From Pyxicephalus adspersus (lineage: Eukaryota > Chordata > Amphibia > Anura > Pyxicephalidae): a stretch of DNA of 64,000 bases. Location of the stretch: contig NC_092869.1 in the NCBI RefSeq assembly GCF_032062135.1, positions 47,040,163 through 47,104,162 of the forward strand, read 5' to 3'. Shown one piece after another: positions 1 through 10,996 of this stretch; the stretch's first letter is position 1; every line of letters begins with the position of its first letter. A program made the translations under genes and the position numbers. The notes beneath the pieces were generated by a model. That model saw only the letters and a list, made by a program, of their open reading frames with translations, was not told the DNA's origin and ran no database searches.

Positions 1-46
1 TTCAGGATGTGGCAGGTAAGCAGGGTGCCTAGAGGAATCTCATGCA

Positions 47-119
47 TGCCAGGGAGAGTTTACAACCTTTATGCTGACCTGGCCAAGATTCAAACCGGGG
101 ACTCCAAGAGTGCTGCCAT
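47..119 (-). repeat. SINE head fragment (tRNA-like, inverted)
   Basis: Read on the minus strand this matches the promoter-bearing head of the SINE found elsewhere in the window: a B-box-like stretch (complement of gattcaaaccggggac) and the usual follow-on (complement of ctggccaagattcaaacc). It lies head-to-head with the body of a second, plus-strand copy just downstream. It is degenerate and too short to be a tRNA gene. Identification is by recalled family pattern, not a search. Confidence 0.5.
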
Positions 120-149
120 GTTTGGCACCAAGTTTAAATCTTGACAAGA

Positions 150-372
150 CTGAGAATGAAGGTTGTATGCTCTCCCTGTGTTTGATTGGGTTTCCCCCGG
201 GTTTTCTCCCACATCTTCAAAAAAATGCCGGTAGGTTAATTCGTTTCCCCAAAAAATTGACCGTAGGCTGTGATATTGATTATAACTGCATTAGATTGTG
301 AGACAGTTAGTGACATGACTATAGACTTTGTACAATGCTGCACAATATGGTGCCGATATATAAATACAAAAG
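150..372 (+). mobile_element. SINE body and L2-like 3' tail
   Basis: Plus-strand copy of the central and 3' parts of the tRNA-headed SINE. The recognisable run is ttgtatgctctccctgtg, gggtttcccccgggttttct, then aggttaatt, and finally the tail gtacaatgctgcacaatatg followed by gatatataaatac. The tail corresponds to the L2-type end GCGCTATATAAAT that a partner LINE reverse transcriptase would use. The head is replaced by the inverted fragment at 47-119. Open frames here are incidental. Confidence 0.7.
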
Positions 373-1392
373 AATAATGGAATAGATGAAGGCGATAGTG
401 AGTTGTTCACTGTAAAATGTTGAACTGTAGGGTGCCAGCCCTTAAGACCCACCCATGAACACCTGTTCCCACTAAGCAAGTAAAAATGCTGTTAAAAATA
501 ACTTGCAGGCAGATGTTGTAATATTTATTACAATTGCATATTTAAAAATGACAGATTTATTTTTGTAAGTATTCAGAATAAAATAATGGTACCTAGTGGG
601 AGGGCTAAGTGAGGTGAAGAGCAAAACATTAACCAACATTGACCAATCAGCAAATGTCTTTCACTGATCTGGCTACATCCCATTGGTTACTATACATTCT
701 CTTTGCACAGCATTTATTTTTTCCTTTTTTGTTCCTCCACTGCATTTTCTTCTGGTCAATAATAGTAAAACTGTTGAGATTTATTTCTGTTTATCAGAGA
801 TGCCCGCTCAACATGATTTGTGGACAGAAAACAGCTGGAGGGGTAATAACAAGGCTCGCTGAGCAGGAGACTTCCAGCATAGTATGAAACAAAATGACAA
901 GGCACGCGGTAAAGGTATGACGCTCAAATTGAAGTGCCAGGAATGCTGGTCTCCTGTGTAGGGTGAATCATAATGCATATAATGCAGCAGCGAGGAACTT
1001 CTGATTCTGCAGGCCCGAGGTGCAAATAGATTCTGTCTCTAGAAATCATAAAACGCTCTCAGTCTACAATGAAAAGCGAGCCAATTGATTTGCGTATGTA
1101 AGAGCGCACAGGCCAATCCATACTGTTTGTTTTAATCCAGGATTTGCTGAGATGCAGTTATTCACTTTGCTAATGGGCCCAATCAGTGAATTGGGAAAGT
1201 AAAAATATATTTTTTCAATACAGCCAGTATAAGTAGATGAATCTTCTTTAATTTAGCTTTCTATCATTTCCTTCCCACTGGGAAGATTTTCCTTTACTTA
1301 CTGACCCAGAGCTACAACAGGAAGTGAGAGTGGAAACTACCTAACACAGGGCTGTCCAGCCCCCGAGGGACTATTTTCCATTAAACAATCAC
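373..1392. other. No gene seen; mostly unique AT-rich DNA
   Basis: No open frame with family features. Around 630-690 there is a CCAAT/ATTGG pair (ccaatcag ... cccattggttact) of a kind common in frog repeats, but too short to classify. The stretch at 1100-1200 (ggccaatcc ... gctaatgggcccaatcag) is of higher complexity and could be regulatory; nothing proves it. Confidence 0.4.
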
Positions 1393-1842
1393 TCTCATAA
1401 CACCCCCCCACAAGCACCCCCACAAGCACCTCAGGTCATAACAATGCCCCAGGCACATGTAGATCATAACACTGCCCCCACAGACACCCCAGATCATAAC
1501 ACTGCCCCCACAGACACCCCAGATCATAACACTGCCCCCACAGACACCACAGATAATAACACTGCCCTCAAAAATACCCCAGATCATAACACTTCCCCAC
1601 AGACACCCCAGATCATAACACTTCCCCACAGACTCCCCAGATCATAAAACCGCCCCCACAGACACCCCAGATCATAACACTGCCCCCACAGTCACCCTAG
1701 ATCATAGTACTGCCCCCACAGACACCCCAGATCATAACACTTCCCCACAGACACCCCAGATCATAACACTGCCCCCACAGTCACCCTAGATCATAGCACT
1801 GCCCCCACAGACACCCCAGATCATACCACTGCCTCCACAGAC
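1393..1842 (-). repeat. 30-bp minisatellite derived from Tc1 transposase (array A)
   Basis: About 15 tandem units of roughly 30 bp, plus-strand form ccccagatcataacactgcc plus ccacagacac. On the minus strand the unit translates in frame as VMIWGVCGGS. VMIWG is a conserved block in the catalytic domain of Tc1/mariner transposases, and the same sequence lies in the transposase relic beside array B (22192-22857). Some units are 29 bp, so the frame breaks in places. The last unit ends acagacttgt, resembling the transposase sequence that normally follows. No other part of a transposon is seen next to this array; a SINE abuts it on the right. Confidence 0.85.
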
Positions 1843-1867
1843 TTGTGAACTTTATTTTTGGCCAGAC

Positions 1868-2132
1868 GGTGTATTATGCAGCACATAATATCTATTGTCA
1901 TGTCACTATCCCTCAGAAGGGGCCCACAATCAAATGTCCTTTCTGAAGCCATATGCCATTGGCAGTCTAAGCCAAGATTTTGGGGAAGCCAGATAACCTA
2001 ACTGCATGTTTTTGGGATGTAGGAGGAAACCCACACTAACATACATAACAAGAGAACATAAAACTCCATGTGGGGATTTTAACCTAAGACCCTAGTGCAA
2101 AGGTGCTAACCACTGAGCCACCATGCCACCCA
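1868..2132 (-). mobile_element. Full-length-like tRNA-headed SINE
   Basis: A minus-strand copy that keeps all parts. On the plus strand it begins with the inverted L2-type tail (tattatgcagcacataatat), then the middle (ctatccctcagaaggggccc), the block aacctaactgcatgtttttg and gatgtaggaggaaaccc, and ends with the inverted head (ggtgctaaccactgagccac). The head carries A- and B-box-like sequences of a tRNA-derived pol III promoter, but B is decayed (gattttaacctaagacc). It is an old copy, unlikely to be active. Confidence 0.8.
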
Positions 2133-4806
2133 CTTGCAAATAAACAAATGTAATGATCTCCAGAGATAGCATTGAGCACAATGGCGATGATGACGATGAT
2201 GATGATGTTTTTTCTACACATCTCAACACACCAACACTACAATTGCTGCCTGACATAAATCCTGCATGTAGTGAGTTATTAGTACCCTGAAAGTACAATT
2301 CTGAGCTTCCCCATCCCCGCACAGTACAAATTACCCAGTCATTAAATATTACCAGAATGACCAATATTCTGCTCAAATTTGACTTCATCACAAATCCAAA
2401 TCCAATTCCAACACCAATATTGTATACTGTGTTAAAAGAATCGAAAAGAATCATCGCACAAATAAAAAATTGCTATATGCCAATATATAATATATATACA
2501 TACAGGTGTTCTACACTCTCATTCATTGTTTGGTATAATTTCGTCGCCTTATGATGAAAAATGACAGCAGGAGTCAGGAAAGTTAAGTGTGTGTAATACG
2601 GAGCCGAACTGAAGACTGTAACAGCTGCGCTAAGAAAATTCACTGCGCATTACACTCATTACAGGAAAGATGAACCATATAGAAACTCAATTAACAAGTA
2701 GATGAAAAAGAAAATTAAAGAAACTGAGTCAGTGTATAGCAAACGACAATGGGGACTGGCAGCACCAAGTCTCATCTGTCACCGAGGAAATCAGTCCATG
2801 CAAAGCATTGGAAGTACATCTGTTGGACTAATCAGAGCAAAATCCGCTGTGCCCACCATTGTCTGATTGTAAGAACATTCCTCCGAAAGGCCGGCGGGGA
2901 GTCAAAGAAACTTTTTTATTGTTGGGAAATTCAAGAAAGTTTAAATTCCTGCCAATGTTTTCACGGTCACACTTCCCAAGAAAACATATGTCGGGACCAA
3001 TTCTTCTCTAACAACCCATCGGAGCTTCCCAAAATATTCACGTGGGAGTAGGATAAAATCTGGTACTTTGCTGTTTCCAGAAATTCCATATTTAATTTGA
3101 TTTACTTGATTTGTTTGGACAATAAAAAAGAATAATATAGACAAATAAGGAATAGAGTATTTGTTTCATTTATTTATCTTTTACTCAGGCTAGAAAAAAA
3201 AAAAGCTGCAATGACTTCAATTATCAATGGGAGCAGAAAATCAATTTTTTTATTTTTTTTTATGTTTTTGTGTGCACATTGTTAACTTTCCAAAATGAAC
3301 AGAATTTACTCCTCTACTAAATTATTCTCATTGTTAGAACATAAGGCAAGTGTAAGATTTATTTCCTGATATTTTATGTTTTTTAGACAATTTATGCATT
3401 TTCTTAGGAAATTAGTGGTGATATAAAATCCCCGATATTTATAATATTGTTTTAAACATGATTACAAATACATACTTAACTAGTTTTATGCAAGTAAGTT
3501 TTTTGGGGGAGAGGTTTTATGCAAGTAAGTAAGTTTTAAGTAAGTAAATCATCTCTGCTGTTTTTTCACCAGTCAAGGTAAGTGGAATTTTTTTGGGGGT
3601 GAACGTTCCACTTTAATAACCTCAAATTTAAGTGGGGGCTTCTGCAACACAAGATATTCTGAAGTTTTTTATAATTCTTCCATATTTTATTACCATTTCT
3701 CACACAGAGACTACACTTCGGTTCTTTGAGGGCAATAGGCATGACCACCCAAAAGGAAAAGTAACATCATAGAGAAAACTGTATTCTCAACAAACTTTAT
3801 TATCCGTTGCACTGCATTTTATTGGTTCATCATAACTCTCTTAATACCTACCTTGTTTTGTCTTGTTATGTTTTAAAAGTCACAAAAACACAGCAAAAAC
3901 TTTCCTGTGTTTTTTTTTCATTCTATAGCAAGCCCCCACCCCCCGCCGTCCCAACACATGGCTGCTTCCGGGACTTCTGTGCACAAGGCATGGCATCCTG
4001 AGGCGGACTGACAGAAGACCAGGAGCCCACAGATAAAGCAGAACAAAGGATCCTAGCAGAGGTAAGTCCAGAATACAGAACCAGAGGTCATTCACAGGAA
4101 ATTAATCCACCAGACAAGGTTTCTCAAGGATAAAGAGTTGGGGTTACAGACAAAGGTTGGTCCAGGCAGCAAGCAATAAACGGGTCAGAAATAGGCAGAG
4201 TCAGCAACAGTAAATCTAACAAATACCCCACCAGCAGCAGGTCAGCCTAGCCTAATGCTACAACTGGGGACTGTGGGCAGAAAGGCGAGAAAATCCTAAG
4301 AGCCAGTGACGATACAGAATGTAGCCAGGGACTAATATATTACTAAAATGTGCTGGGGATGCTGAGAAGATACATCTCAGGCTGCACGGCTAAAGGGAAG
4401 CCGGGGATGCTGCTATTTCCTTGGACAGAGTTAACCGGTGTGTGTGATACCGCAGTGGCATACAGCATAACATTTTTTTTCCTTCTAAGATAACACTTTT
4501 AGGTTCAGGTCCACTTTATTGGTTAATGCAAGTGCTGTTGGGGTGAAATAAAATTGTGCTAAGTTATTTTAGTTATTAATACTGTTTTAGTAGTTGGTTC
4601 AGTTTAAGACACCGGGGTATAATCAAATACTAACGTACCTTATAAGTAACAATTGCAAAATTACCCTAGCATGTAAAACAAAAAGATACTTGGTATGCTA
4701 CCTTTAAAATATATCTGTATATAAAATATTGCACAGTCTTATACACTGTTTAGCTTTTACATACCTTAATTTTACATCTATTAATATATCTAGCTATCTC
4801 ATTTAT
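2133..4806. other. No gene seen; unique DNA with minor repeats
   Basis: Contains a short GAT-rich run near 2183-2207 and GTAA runs near 3490-3550. A block at 2560-2720 (acagctgcgctaagaaaatt and surroundings) is complex and could be regulatory. From about 3930 to 4450 the sequence is richer in CAG/GGCAG words (for example aggcagagtcagcaacag) and looks like a decayed interspersed repeat that I cannot classify. Open frames of up to 100 codons show no domain. Confidence 0.35.
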
Positions 4807-4808
4807 AG

Positions 4809-4859
<51 letters not shown>

Positions 4860-4898
4860 CATCTATCCATCCATCTATCTATAGATAGATATAGATAG
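4807..4898. repeat. ATCT tetranucleotide microsatellite
   Basis: Uninterrupted ATCT units up to about 4858, then variants (atccatctatccatcc) and finally the inverted form atagatagatatagatag, so the right end can pair with the array. Such loci are usually length-polymorphic. Confidence 0.97.
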
Positions 4899-5419
4899 TT
4901 TCACTAAATTATTTCCCTATGATAATGTAATAAAATAAAGCTTTACTATAGCTGAATTTGTAAAAATTGTCCGGTTTTATATTAACCAACAATATCCCAA
5001 ATTATAATTACTATAGGCTTAAAGGTCATTATAGCAATCTTATGATCCAGGAAATAATAAAGATATATATTGATTTGGGAATTGATCCATATGAACTTGG
5101 GGGCAGGGGGTCAGAAGGAAACGTATTCTGTTTCTATGTTAAAGTAATTTCTCTTGGGTGTTATTTTTTCCCCATTTTCTGGATCAAACTGAGGAATAAT
5201 CTGATGAACATGAGTCTCAGTAAGTACTTTTACAGTATATATACATTGTGTATATGAATGAAGGCAAAGATTACCGAACAAGTAATATTTCAGTTTGGTT
5301 ACTTTCCCTAAATCTAATCGGCAATATGAGCTTCCATTCTCTGGTGATTTAAATATATCGATGGCCTCTTGTACAGGAGTCTAGACCTGGAAGTCAAAGC
5401 AGGCTTCTGCTTGACATTT

Positions 5420-5640
5420 TCGAGTGCAGAAAACTCCAGTGAAGCACGTACGGTTTAATTAGAATTAGCAGGGATATTGTCAAAGTAAATGATGCAGGCA
5501 CAATGCTTTCTACATTCCACTGGACATGTTCGACCAACTGCCTTTCATCCCGCTCATTGACAGTAATCCCAGCCGTCACCGGCGCACCGAGAGATGCAAA
5601 CAATTACACTGTTTGAAAGAAATGATGTTCTTTTCAATAG
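5420..5640. promoter_or_regulatory. Candidate conserved non-coding element
   Basis: Complex, repeat-free sequence with homeodomain-type cores (ggtttaattagaattagc), a TGACAG word (cattgacagtaatccc) and an octamer-like gatgcaaacaatta, and a local rise in CpG (ccgtcaccggcgcaccga) in AT-rich surroundings. This is the texture of deeply conserved vertebrate enhancers. No coding signature. Conservation is inferred from texture only. Confidence 0.35.
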
Positions 5641-6204
5641 TTTAATGTATGAAAAAATCTACAAATGTCCTAAAGCTCCAATTCAAACCAATCTGTCTTC
5701 AAGGGGAGGGCCTTGTGCTTCTATGTATTATATTTCTCAAATATGCCTTGCAATGGTTCCCTTGGTTGGACACAGACTTATGTTTGGCTTCTTCCAACAC
5801 TTAATTGAAATTTGCCAGGTAAGTAAAATGTTGTAGCTTATAAAAGTGCCCAACGGACAACATTACACAATCACCCAGCACAATTACCACTGTTTGTATA
5901 TCCAAAACAGAACCAATTTTCAGGACATTAAAGGTACTATTTATAAAGTTTATTACAGATTTGAAGTATGATTTATTATATAATTTTAAAATTCCAAGAT
6001 ATGTTAGCTGTTACAGAAACTTTGTACATTCAATCTCAAAATGTGTTCAACGCATTTCACAACATAAGCTTCCTCGGGACTGATGAGACTGGTATATCTG
6101 AAATCATATCTACCAAGTAATAAATCCAAAAGAAACAGCCACAACTTTTTCAAGATGGCAAATTCAAAAGGGGGCAGACCAGGCAGTGTCCATATCCAAC
6201 ATCC
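5641..6204. other. No gene seen
   Basis: AT-rich unique sequence without recognisable elements. The 80-codon frame over the left part has no motif or splice context that would support it. Confidence 0.35.
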
Positions 6205-6256
6205 ATGGGCCTGATTTAGGAAAGCTCTCCAACGCTGGAGAAGATACACTGCCTTA
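6205..6256. mobile_element. Terminal fragment of foldback MITE family X
   Basis: Matches one end of the element at 33739-33967: gggcctgatttaggaaagct, then ctccaacgctggagaagata. Only one terminus is present; the rest was lost or is unrecognisable. The family name is my own label. Confidence 0.65.
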
Positions 6257-6989
6257 AATTGGTATTAGTAATGAGCGAATTTGCACAGCGGGTATCAGCT
6301 GTCTGCTGTAAGCTGCCATTGCTTAGGCAGAACAGACATATGTTCTGTTCTATGCAAACCTCACCAAATGTTGTAAGTTCTGCTTTAATCTGTAATACTG
6401 GCTCCACTGTTTCAATCCCACAATGGTCACTTCTTCATTTGGCCATCGGGCTGCCTGTAAGGACTGCATACACCTTCTTCATACCTGATAGCCATACGAC
6501 CATCTAAAGCACATGGCAAGCCAATAACCCTGCTGCTCATTGTAAGCCAAGGAAGAGCAATGCTTGCAAAAGAAAATTTGTAATCATTTAAAAAAAAAAA
6601 CATTGTATCCTTTGTAATTAAAAAAAAAAAAAAGCTGATCGCCATCCTAGTGATCAGATTACAACATGGTAACTTTTTGGATGTAACATGGTGAATGGGT
6701 GCAGCAGGAGCTGATCTGTGCCATTTGTGAAAGGAAAAGAACTGAACAGGAAAAAGAAATCACATGATTTTATTCTCGTGACCCTGTATAACTGCAATAT
6801 AAAGATGGTACAGTCTTTTGGTAGAGTTAAGCAAATGAATGCATTGTCAGGGGGTATTATGTGATAAAAATATGGAAATAAATATACCAGATCCTCAGTA
6901 CACTATTTGGCAAGGTAAAAAACAATCATAAAAAAGAAATGGCGCCCTACCCTAGCAGTGAAATGTCAGAACTCTGTGCAGCCTTCTCT
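6257..6989. other. No gene seen
   Basis: Unique sequence with two short poly-A runs near 6588-6635, possibly the decayed tails of retroposed copies, although no body was recognised. The open frames on both strands at 6259-6645 are opposite-strand shadows of each other. Confidence 0.3.
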
Positions 6990-7240
6990 GAGCGTATGGC
7001 TGCTTGCAGCAAAACCTTTTCTTTTCCCGATAATTAATGGTAGAAATGCAGCATCTCAAGGTGCCCTCTAGATGCTACTTTTCTTTTTTTGTGCCATATG
7101 TTTTCCCCGACTGCGCTCTCCCGCGTTATATAATTGTATTCAGCATTCAGAGTACAAAGCTTGAACGTACACTTTTTATAGCGGTGATTGTGCTTTAATC
7201 CTGCCGGGTAATTTCTCTTCTGTTTTATGGAAAATGTTAT
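6990..7240. promoter_or_regulatory. Candidate conserved non-coding element
   Basis: Repeat-free, complex block with ccgataattaatggtagaaa, cccgactgcgctctcccgcg and gcggtgattgtgctttaatc. CpG is locally retained and homeodomain-like TAATTA cores are present. There is no open frame. Proposed from texture alone. Confidence 0.35.
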
Positions 7241-7675
7241 TCATACCATTTCCTCAACACATAAAAAAAAGAATGAAAATGTGAATAACAAAACAAAAAA
7301 GTAATGAGGACATTAGAGCTAGGAAAATAAAATGCACAGAGAAGAAAAAAACCTAAAAGTTATTTCTGGCTAACTTTAGCACAAAAAACAAATGAATAAA
7401 TAAAATGGGGGCTGTTAATAAGAACAAACATGCCATTCACCAAAAAATGTTGGTAATAAGAGAAAGCTATTTCTTTGCCAATAGCCTATCTGCCGCATTT
7501 CTAATGGTGGCGATGAGCAGAATGAGCTCACCAGTTTTAGAGAATCCCCACTTTCACTGTGAATCACTGTCACTCTTTTAGTGTTCATCAGATAACATTT
7601 ATCATTTTAAAACACCACAATGGAGATCAATGGTGCTTATTTCAAACATCCTGATTGGTATGTTTGCCGTGATCA

Positions 7676-7868
7676 TCGCTTTTATTATTAACTAGTATTT
7701 ATATAGTGCCAACATATTAGGCCCATAATCATATCACTAACTGTTCCTAAAAGGGCTCACAATCTCACAAAGGGGCTACAAACTCCTTGCAGATAGTCCT
7801 GGCTGAGATTTTAACCTGGGACTGGTGCTGTAAAGGCCAGAGTGCTAACCTCTGGGCCCCCGTGCCAC
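7676..7868 (-). mobile_element. tRNA-headed SINE, internally deleted
   Basis: Minus-strand copy. It begins with the inverted tail (tatttatatagtgccaacat), continues with aactgttcctaaaagggctc, then jumps to the inverted head (ctccttgcagatagtcctgg, gctaacctctgggcccccgt). The middle block present in the copy at 1868-2132 is missing, so this is an internal deletion. Confidence 0.8.
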
Positions 7869-8195
7869 ATTTCAGTGTTTACAGGTGTAGTGTAAGTTTA
7901 TGGCTGCTGATCAGCATTGGTAAAAGTTGCAGTCATGTCAGGACAGTAGATTCATTTGGGTGGATTTTAGACCAATCTGCATTGATGAACCATAGGCAGT
8001 CATAGAGAGGTCCACGACCTGTCTGTCAGGGAAGTTCTAATTAAATTTAGTAAATCCAAATATGTTGACATTCATATTCCTAAACCCATAATTACTCACC
8101 AATCCCTGTTCCATTGCAGGGTACCGTCATCTTTCTTCTTCTTTCCTAGATGGGATCTTTGGCCACCATGATTGGCTTTGCCTGTATGCAGAGAA

Positions 8196-8735
8196 TAGAA
8201 ATCGAGTTGCGCGATTTGAACTCAAGTCCAACTTATGTCACCTAATGAATGACTTGCAACTCGACTTGGGGGTGTTCCCTAGCAACTTGCAACTCGACTT
8301 GTGACTTGCGACTTGCTTTCTCTGCTGACAGGTTTCTCTTGATTTCTTTGCCTTCAGCTGTCAGAGGAAAAAAGGTAGAATACATGAAAGGTGGGAAGGA
8401 AGGCAGTGAGCGTTCTGTAACAATGCCTTCCTCCCCACCTTTCTTGCATTCTAAGTCCACAGCTTTCTCTTCTTACAGCTAAAGGGGATGGGAGGCTGTG
8501 TTGCAGAACTGCCTTCCCCCTTCAGCTGTCGGAGGAGAAAGCTGTGGACTGTTCCTGTGCTCAAGAACAGGATCAGAGCTCTGTTTCTATATGGGAACAA
8601 ATAGGGATAAATGAAGTGACTTGACTTGGGACTCGACTTGGAAGAATTCTTGGTGACTTGAGACGTGACTTGGGACTTGGTGCCAATGACTTGGAACTCA
8701 ACTTAGACTTGAAGGGTGATGACCTAGTCCAACCT
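8196..8735. repeat. GACTTG-rich repeat with foldback core
   Basis: Both flanks are packed with degenerate GACTTG/AACTCG words: left cttgcaactcgacttg twice; right gacttgggactcgacttgg, gtgacttgggacttgg and gacttggaactcaactta. The centre is an inverted repeat: 8386-8405 pairs with 8424-8443 at 19 of 20 positions, and weaker pairing extends outward about 40 bp on each side. This is likely a MITE-like element whose ends are simple repeats. The 72- and 77-codon frames inside are shadows of the palindrome. Confidence 0.65.
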
Positions 8736-10061
8736 CTGCCTGTATGACACTCATTTCTGGCACATGCAGGGGAAGTAAGGATTGCCGAGATTTCTTAGCA
8801 AATGTTGACAGTTGGGTGACAACCAGGCAGAAAAGGCCTTTTGGGATTTTAATTCCGGCCCGTTGAATAATGGTACAAAATTGTCCACTGGCAAAAAAGG
8901 GTGACCAACAACACTGAAAATTGAATATAAGTTTTATTTTACTTTTAGGGACTGGATTTTACACATAATTTATATCATTTCATATAAACACTTTCCATCC
9001 ATCTGGTACTGCCATCAGCCCATCTGTCAAATTATAAAACTCCTTGTAGCCCCTGAGCCAAAACATTTGCCCACCTCTGCCATAGAATGTGTTGTCTGCA
9101 ACAAAGATCCCACCTGTTTAAAACTTAATTTTACCATAAGCCGAATTGTGGGAGGAAATATTGCAGATAAAAACATTTCCATGAAGATAATATCTGTATA
9201 GCAATAATAAGACCCCCAACCTTCTGACATTCTGACTGGTAAAGATCATTAAAATCTGGTGACATCATCTACACTAATCCTTGGTTGCAAAACATTAAAA
9301 AACAGCAACAAATATAATTGCACAAACTAAACTGGCACAACATAACAAAAATATTTTGAGCATAATGCCAATCATTATTTTTCCATTTATTAGCCATTTT
9401 TATGATTTTTATTTTAAAATTTTACTTTTCATGAATGTTCCACACACACAAGCAGAGATTAGCACATTAAACATTTGAACTCTTATATCAAAAGAAGAAA
9501 AAAAAACATTTTGAATAGGCTCTGCTATTCTACATTTGCTTGAAAAGCAAAAAAAAAAAACAATTCGTATTTCAGCTTATCACGAGCATTAGCAAATTAT
9601 TTTTAGCCACATAAAAGCTCGGGAATTTGTTCTGTCTATTAGAATAACAGATATATGTGTTTATCTAGACCTTTTGTTTCCTTTGTTCTGCAGAATAAAA
9701 ATGTGAGTGGCAAAGTAGGCCATTCAGATGTGCCCACTGTAATCATTTCTTTTATTATTAGCAAATAAAAAAGAAAGGAAGAATATTCAACCATTCACCG
9801 ATGATAGACGTTAATGTACAGAAACTTTTGTATTGTAATAACAACCCATGGACTGGTCTGGTGCTTCGATAAGAAAAATTTGACATGCAGCAGTTTGATA
9901 ATTGGGGAAAAGTTATTTGTACTGCTCTTATCAGATTTAGTGTATGTCGAAATATAAATTGGGTGAAGGAAAAGAACCCCTGTCTGACCTTCTGTTTAAA
10001 TCTCTAAAGCTAACGTGAGTATTACTTTTGGAATTGCACCCATACAATGCTGTAAATAAGA
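8736..10061. other. No gene seen; unique AT-rich DNA
   Basis: Includes a TA/T-rich stretch at 9290-9560 and a more complex block near 9580-9700 (cgagcattagcaaattattt, ctcgggaatttgttctg) that could be regulatory. No repeats or coding features recognised. Confidence 0.35.
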
Positions 10062-10069
10062 ATGTTGTT

Positions 10070-10200
10070 TGTAGTGACATATTTGCATTACCCATTCTCT
10101 AATGGCTGTCATCCTTTGAACAGCAATTTATTGAATCTGCGAAATGCGTTGGTACATACTCATGCACCCTTGCATACCGCAAATCTTTTATTGGGTCTGA
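10070..10200 (+). repeat. Dispersed repeat with decayed hammerhead-like motif
   Basis: Closely related to 11655-11765: shared runs are gacatatttgcattac, taatggctgt, gaatctgcgaaa, gcgttgg and cgcaaatctttta. The core CTGAAGAA of the sister copy has become ttgaacag here, so any ribozyme fold is broken. Probably two copies of one retroelement end. Confidence 0.65.
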
Positions 10201-10340
10201 CTTATTCTGCTATCCAGGGTTCTATTTCATTCACCTTCCATCCAGCTGGCAATGGTTTTACCAAACTGGAAGTGAAGGAAAATAGCGAGCGAGCAAAATT
10301 TTTTAATTTCGGACTCTCACGGCGAATCGGGCACTCACGT

Positions 10341-10562
10341 GCCTCCAATCAGATGTGACCGCAAGTTCCAATGGTCACTGGGCTGTACCTATCAGCCCGA
10401 TGACCATGGGCACTGAACGTAGATGACCTCTCAATGGAAAAACTGAACTCAGATGAACTCTCAATGGAGAAAATGAACATTTGCTTGCCTCCAATCAGCT
10501 GTGACCACAGGTTCCCACGCTCCCTGGGCTCTACTTATCAACCCAGGGAGTGTGGGAACCTG
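10341..10562 (+). repeat. Two tandem hairpin units with covarying stems
   Basis: Two units 146 bp apart each begin gcctccaatcag, continue tgtgacc, and fold into a hairpin. Unit 1 pairs 10371-10384 with 10394-10407. Unit 2 pairs 10508-10530 with 10540-10562, about 23 pairs with one mismatch and one G:U. Between the units three base pairs change on both sides at once (T-A to C-G, G-C to C-G, A-T to C-G), so pairing was preserved. I do not recognise the family. It could be a repeat that moved with its hairpin or a small structured RNA. Confidence 0.7.
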
Positions 10563-10996
10563 CATTTCAATGGAATTCATGAAACCAGTTTTCAATCAAG
10601 ACACAAGTTTTTATGGCATATCTTTGTGTTTGATGCCACTTGAAATCAGTCCCAAGGCAAAAAAGAATATGAAATAGAAGAAACATTTTTATTCTCCATG
10701 GGCAGCCAATGCATTTTGAGGTCAAGCCAATGGGGGTGGGGGGTCAGCTATATAATTTGAAAAGGGGATAGAAAAATATGGTGGATCCATTTGAAAATGT
10801 CCTGAACAAGGTTTTGATCCAAAGGGAGCCAACACATTTTGGGGGATCTATAATTCCCCCTTCCTCAGAGCTAACAATAAATATATAACAACAGATGTAA
10901 CTAATGAATACAGAACACCATCTGTGTAATGCTGCAAATGCTTTGCAATACAAATTTTGTTTGTATTGACATATTTGCATTACCATTCTCTATTGA

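Noticed and set aside
1393..1842. CRISPR-like regular repeats
   Set aside because: Units are contiguous with no unique spacers, and the genome is vertebrate-like.
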